From Onthophagus taurus (taxonomy: Eukaryota > Arthropoda > Insecta > Coleoptera > Scarabaeidae): a DNA stretch of 64,000 bases. This document shows, one piece after another, positions 60,255 through 64,000 of the stretch (position 1 is its first letter; every line of letters starts with the position of its first letter). The notes beneath the pieces were generated by a model. The model searched no databases and had not been told where the DNA came from. It worked only from the letters and a program-made list of their open reading frames with translations. Location: positions 17,856,001 through 17,920,000 of the forward strand of contig NC_091967.1 of the NCBI RefSeq assembly GCF_036711975.1, given 5' to 3'. A program made the translations under genes and the position numbers.

Positions 60255-61150
60255 ATAGTTATGATGGATTATATTCAATTATATTGGTTATTTAGTTACA
60301 AAATTCTATTCTTCTATTAGGATCTTTATCTATAAGTTGATGAACCTTTTGAATAGCTAAATAATTTCTTGAAGAAATTTGTTTTTACACTTTAACAATA
60401 GATAGATATAATATATAAATTACCACAAAAAAATAGAATGGTTTTATCTTCCTGTTTCAATTCCATCATCACAAATACCATTTCTATCTTTTGTTCGTTT
60501 CTCAATAGTAAAACACATTTTATCACGATAACTCATTTTCTTCTGCGTTTTGTGGTTAAGGCGTAAAAGGTAATTACAACCGTATTACTTCATCGAAATC
60601 GTTTCAAATCTTTCAACTACGTTGTTGAAAATTACAACTTTATAATTAATTAATAATTATAAACCAACCTTATAATATAAACAAATATAAAGACCATGTA
60701 AGGATCTAATTAATATAAATAGCAATATTTATCTACATCTATATAACAATAATCATCTATGGTAAACAACACCAAATCTGTATCCAATTATAGAGCGCAC
60801 TGTTTGCATGTGTTATTCTTTAATAAAAACTACCTTAAACTAACACCGATTACTCAATAATTTGTGAAAATAGTTCCAGTTGGTCCTCGTATATATTTAC
60901 GAAAAGTTAACAACAATAAATGGTATAAAATATCAAAAGCCTTGCAAAAATCAACAAATATTACCATGACTGTTGCCCTTTCACCAACACCATTATATAT
61001 ACTAGCAAATATTTTAACAAAAATAGATATAACTGTGATTTTACGATAATTTACCCTCTAATTTAGACGTTTTTCTAAACACTAAATAATTTCAACTATC
61101 AAGTAATTAAACGTGTATAATTAAACAGTGAACTTCAATTAAAGTGTTTA
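60255..61150. other. Spacer before paralog 3, nothing recognised
   Basis: AT-rich intergenic DNA. The open frame 60864-61049 has no family motif. Confidence 0.45.
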
Positions 61151-61154
61151 ATTC

Positions 61155-61192
61155 TATATAAATACACTTGCTTTCCAGATATACGGTTAGTG
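61155..61192 (+). promoter_or_regulatory. TATA box of SOAT-like paralog 3
   Basis: TATATAAAT at 61155-61163, followed about 30 bases later by a GGTTAGTG start-like site (about 61185-61192). The ATG is at 61215. The layout is the same as in the secreted-protein gene at 41.4 kb. Confidence 0.45.
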
Positions 61193-61214
61193 TTTTGATA
61201 TATAGTTAAACGTC

Positions 61215-62862
61215 ATGACGAATCGTAAAAATAACACTGCAATTCGTACAAAGAAGTCTACTATGTAAGCGATTAAATTGCGATTAATTAACGAATCGTT
61301 TTTAATGTTTGCGTTTTAGTGAAGGAAAAGTATTTGAATTACGGGAATCACCTTTAACACAACTTTCACACAGTGCACATTTTGCTACAATCAAAAACGT
61401 TTTCTACGCAACATTATTGGGGTTTATTGTTAGAGATGTTATTTATAGTTTTGTTTTAAATCAAAAGTAAGATTTATTTATAAATATAAAGTTTAGTCTG
61501 TAAATTAAATTCATTAATTATTTATAGGGTTACTTACGGTTTAGATGCAATTCAACATGGATTTGTTAAACTTCCGACAATGTTAATGATTTGGTGTATT
61601 TTGTTTGGATTAAACTTATTGACTTATTTCTCTTTCAAATTATGGAGTAATTTAAGAATGCAATTTTCCACTATACATTGCACAAGTTTAAATTGGAGAG
61701 TGCTAGCTTTGGATTGTACCTTTTTTGTAACATTTTTCTTGTACTTTATAGGTACTTTATGTCTGCTACCATTTGTTATAAGAAGCGTTACATTCGGGAT
61801 GGCTGCTGCATCCGCTTTGTGTATGGAACAGGTACGCTAATTTAATTTTGAGAAAAGAAAAAATTGAAATGAAATGATTTTAGATTCGGTTGCTTATGAA
61901 ATCTTATGCTTTTATACGAGTAAACGTGGCGAGCTTACTGAATCATAAAGAACATAGCGATCAAATATTATTCCGACCTACTTTCGAACATTATTTGTAT
62001 TTTTCTTTCGCACCAACTCTTATTTATCGGCACGAATATCCGCGGTAAATATTTTAATATTACTTAATTTTGATGAAAATAACCTTGATTTTTTTTAGTA
62101 CCACAACGATTAATTGGTTGTTTGTAATTAAATGTTTCTTTGACTTTTTTGCTTCCATTTGGATAGCAAGTTACATATTCGAAACATTTTTTCTTTATAG
62201 AATACATAATATTGATATAAGTAAAAATTTCTGGAATCAAGTTCTTCAAATTATTATGGATTCAGCATTACCTGGTTTAATTCAACTAGCAATGCTTTCC
62301 TTTATTTTCTTACATTGTTGGTTAAACGCTTTTGCAGAAATGTTACGATTTGGTGATAGACAATTCTACACAGTCAGTAATATATATTATCAATTAGAAC
62401 TGAATATGAGTATCATTAATTTTATAGGATTGGTGGACCATAACAAACTTTACAGCGTACTTTCGAAAATGGAACGTAATTATTGGGGATTGGCTCCACG
62501 AATACGTCTACAAAGATTTCCGCGAAAACATAACGCCAAATTCAAAAAGTATATCACGTATCATGGTTTTCTTAATATCAGCCGTTTTTCATGAATATAT
62601 CATGACAGTTATTACCCAACATTTTTTTCCTTTAATGTTTGTAATATTATTCCTTACTGGTATAGCACTTCCCTATCTCAACTTTAAACATTCAATCATT
62701 AACATTATTTTCCTTTATTGTACCGGAATAGCATGCGGAACACTTTTGATATTTTACACTGTTGAGTTTGTAGTTAACAGAAAGTGTTCGATAACTGAAA
62801 CTGGTGTGATGAATTATTTGGTTCCTAAGATTTTTAGAAATGAATGTGTAAATTATGTTTAA
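61215..62862 (+). CDS. Sterol O-acyltransferase-like MBOAT enzyme, paralog 3
   Basis: Six exons: 61215-61264, 61320-61466, 61528-61831, 61884-62044, 62099-62372, 62428-62862, 456 residues in phase. It has the fullest intron set of the three. Motifs: [45 protein letters not shown] (very close to mammalian SOAT1), the [11 protein letters not shown] box across an intron, and HEYIM with the catalytic His (FHEY rather than the VHEY of paralogs 1 and 2). It ends with the Cys pair RKCSI...NECVN. The expected product is an ER membrane acyltransferase. The donor after FYT is GTCAGT, weaker than the others but required by homology. AATAAA follows at about 62864. Confidence 0.9.
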
Positions 62863-62949
62863 ATAAAACGTGGTTATAAATGTTTTTATTAGTTTGTTTG
62901 ATGAAGGTGTGCTTTCATAAAAATGTAAGTAAAGAATAAGACAAAAGGC

Positions 62950-63560
62950 ATTGAACAAGAACGGCGAAAGTATGATAGATTTCTGCGTCAATAACTAATA
63001 ACATTAATCTATGAAAGACTAAAAACACAGAACTTAAGATACAAGAGATAGGAGAGAAGTATGAAAGAGAACTCAATGGAAGTTTACAAAACCTAGAACA
63101 GCAAGAAGTAGAGAAAGAAGACCACAACTGGAGCTTAATGATAGGTAGAATAAGTTCAGGGAAGCGATAATATTGGTAGAAACTAAAGTATGTGGAACAA
63201 AAACAATTAGGACATGTCAAATTAAAACAAGAACCAAATGGTGGGGTACACCAGTTGGTGATGTACACCATTTGGTGTCCTGTACCATTCTGTAAGGAAA
63301 CTCCATTTGGGTGTTTCATGGAATGACAAAGAATAAGATAAAACAGAAAAATGAAGCTTGAAATAGTTTCTGAAGAAAAAGAACAGAGAGATTTAGTAAT
63401 GGAGGATTTAGTAAAGGGAAGCCGTAAAAAGAGCAAAATTAAAACTTGAAGGAATGAATTTGGAAGGAAGTTCAGGAAAAATTATAAGGAAAACGAGAAA
63501 CAGTTCTGGAACATAATCAAGGAGCCGAAGGGGAAAGAGCAAAACAAATACGAAATATAA
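62950..63560 (+). pseudogene. LINE relic: endonuclease end and pre-RT region
   Basis: The frame near 62950 reads ALNKNGESMIDFCVNN, the NxNGxxLIDFCxxN block of LINE apurinic endonucleases. Near 63195 TKTIRTCQIKTRTKWWG fits the KKTxWWNxEV block. Near 63455-63530 one finds EFGRKFRKNY and NEKQFWNIIKE with KGKEQ, typical of the segment just before RT. Stops are frequent, and the RT itself is not seen before the window ends. Confidence 0.55.
63233..63276. repeat. Short hairpin inside the LINE relic
   Basis: ACCAAATGGTG at one end and CACCATTTGGT at the other are inverted, and GGTACACC and GTGATGTACACC add partial pairing. Origin unknown. Confidence 0.5.
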
Positions 63561-63584
63561 CAAACCAAAATGGAGAGTTACAAT

Positions 63585-63685
63585 GACATTTCAAAAGAAA
63601 ACTAATCTTACCTAACATTCCTTCACAGTGTAATTGACATTACACAAGAAAACTAACCTTCCTAACAATATTTCCCGAGATAATT
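63585..63685 (+). repeat. Two tandem copies of a 50-51 bp unit
   Basis: 63585-63635 and 63636-63685 both start GACATT, share AAGAAAACTAA and CCTAACA in register and end TAATT; a third GACAT follows. Simple local duplication. Confidence 0.6.
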
Positions 63686-63689
63686 GACA

Positions 63690-64000
63690 TGTATAAATAA
63701 AAATAAGCAATATGTTCAAGGGCTTTATCTATTACTAATAGAGCATTAAGTATTAAAATTTATTTTATCAGATAATCTTTTATCACCTGAAGAATCATAT
63801 AAAGATGGTAAAAGAATGAAAAAATGTGATTTTGATGTTTTTTCGGAGTGCTTCAAAGATACCAGAAAACAGAAAAAGCTAATTGATGTGTGTCAAAAAG
63901 TAAATAATAGTTTGTAAACACCTTCAGATTACTTTACATGAGCAAAATAAGTTAATAACATTAAAAGAGATGTTTTCCAGAAAATTTGAAGGTTTTAAAA
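63690..64000. other. Window end, nothing recognised
   Basis: AT-rich DNA. A short frame (about 63780-63915, with CDFDVFSECFKDTRKQKK) is open but shows no known domain. Confidence 0.35.

Noticed and set aside
52917-62862. DGAT1 assignment for the three MBOAT genes
   Set aside because: The HSFxRxNxP, FAPTLIYR and [16 protein letters not shown] blocks and the C-terminal Cys pair fit SOAT better than DGAT1. Substrate remains untested.
62692-63436. Minus-strand frames of 99 and 173 codons over paralog 3's end and the LINE relic
   Set aside because: Antisense to a recognised SOAT-like exon and to LINE endonuclease text; no independent motif.

Overview
The window is nuclear DNA of an insect, most likely a beetle. 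Evidence for this is the AT-rich base composition, very short spliceosomal introns (47-63 bp in the NMDA receptor gene), an insect-type Nmdar1 protein, and the mixture of decayed LINE, piggyBac, hAT, pogo, Tc1/mariner and RAG1-like elements. The beetle assignment is inference, not proof.

Positions 1-41,300 hold no host gene that I can recognise. They hold transposon debris in AT-rich non-coding DNA: a RAG1-like transposase relic (1-1140); a nearly intact 3.54 kb DNA transposon with terminal inverted repeats, 4-bp target duplications and a foldback MITE inside its intron (4530-8070); a minus-strand LINE relic (8640-9720); a young 5'-truncated LINE with a 13-bp target duplication sitting beside an older piece of a related LINE (14600-17269); jockey-like relics (17400-17700, 22940-23900, 33300-33830); a pogo-like relic (24020-24770); a piggyBac relic (31700-33200); another LINE piece (36960-37390); and a ZMYM1-type hAT relic (38470-39950). 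GC-richer patches (about 12550-12740, 26890-28250, 34330-34560) stand out and could be regulatory DNA or outlying exons.

Positions 41,350-62,862 are the gene-bearing part, and every confident gene is on the plus strand. First is a two-exon gene with a TATA promoter that encodes a 493-aa secreted, Pro/Gln/Asn-rich protein with a long acidic tract (41423-42963). Next is a complete 12-exon NMDA receptor subunit 1 gene (48883-52298), which would form the glycine-binding subunit of a synaptic glutamate-gated cation channel. Then come three tandem genes for sterol O-acyltransferase-like (MBOAT) enzymes (52917-56645, 57052-58647, 61215-62862) that would make steryl or related esters in the ER membrane. 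The three paralogs keep different subsets of the same ancestral introns, and all carry Thr where the family motif FYxDWWN has Asn. The first copy holds a 2.2 kb intron containing a hAT relic and a small GC-rich promoter-like segment.

After 62,862 the window ends in another LINE relic and short repeats. No tRNA, rRNA or CRISPR was recognised. The coding models come from reading splice sites and family motifs by eye; no alignment or transcript data were available.
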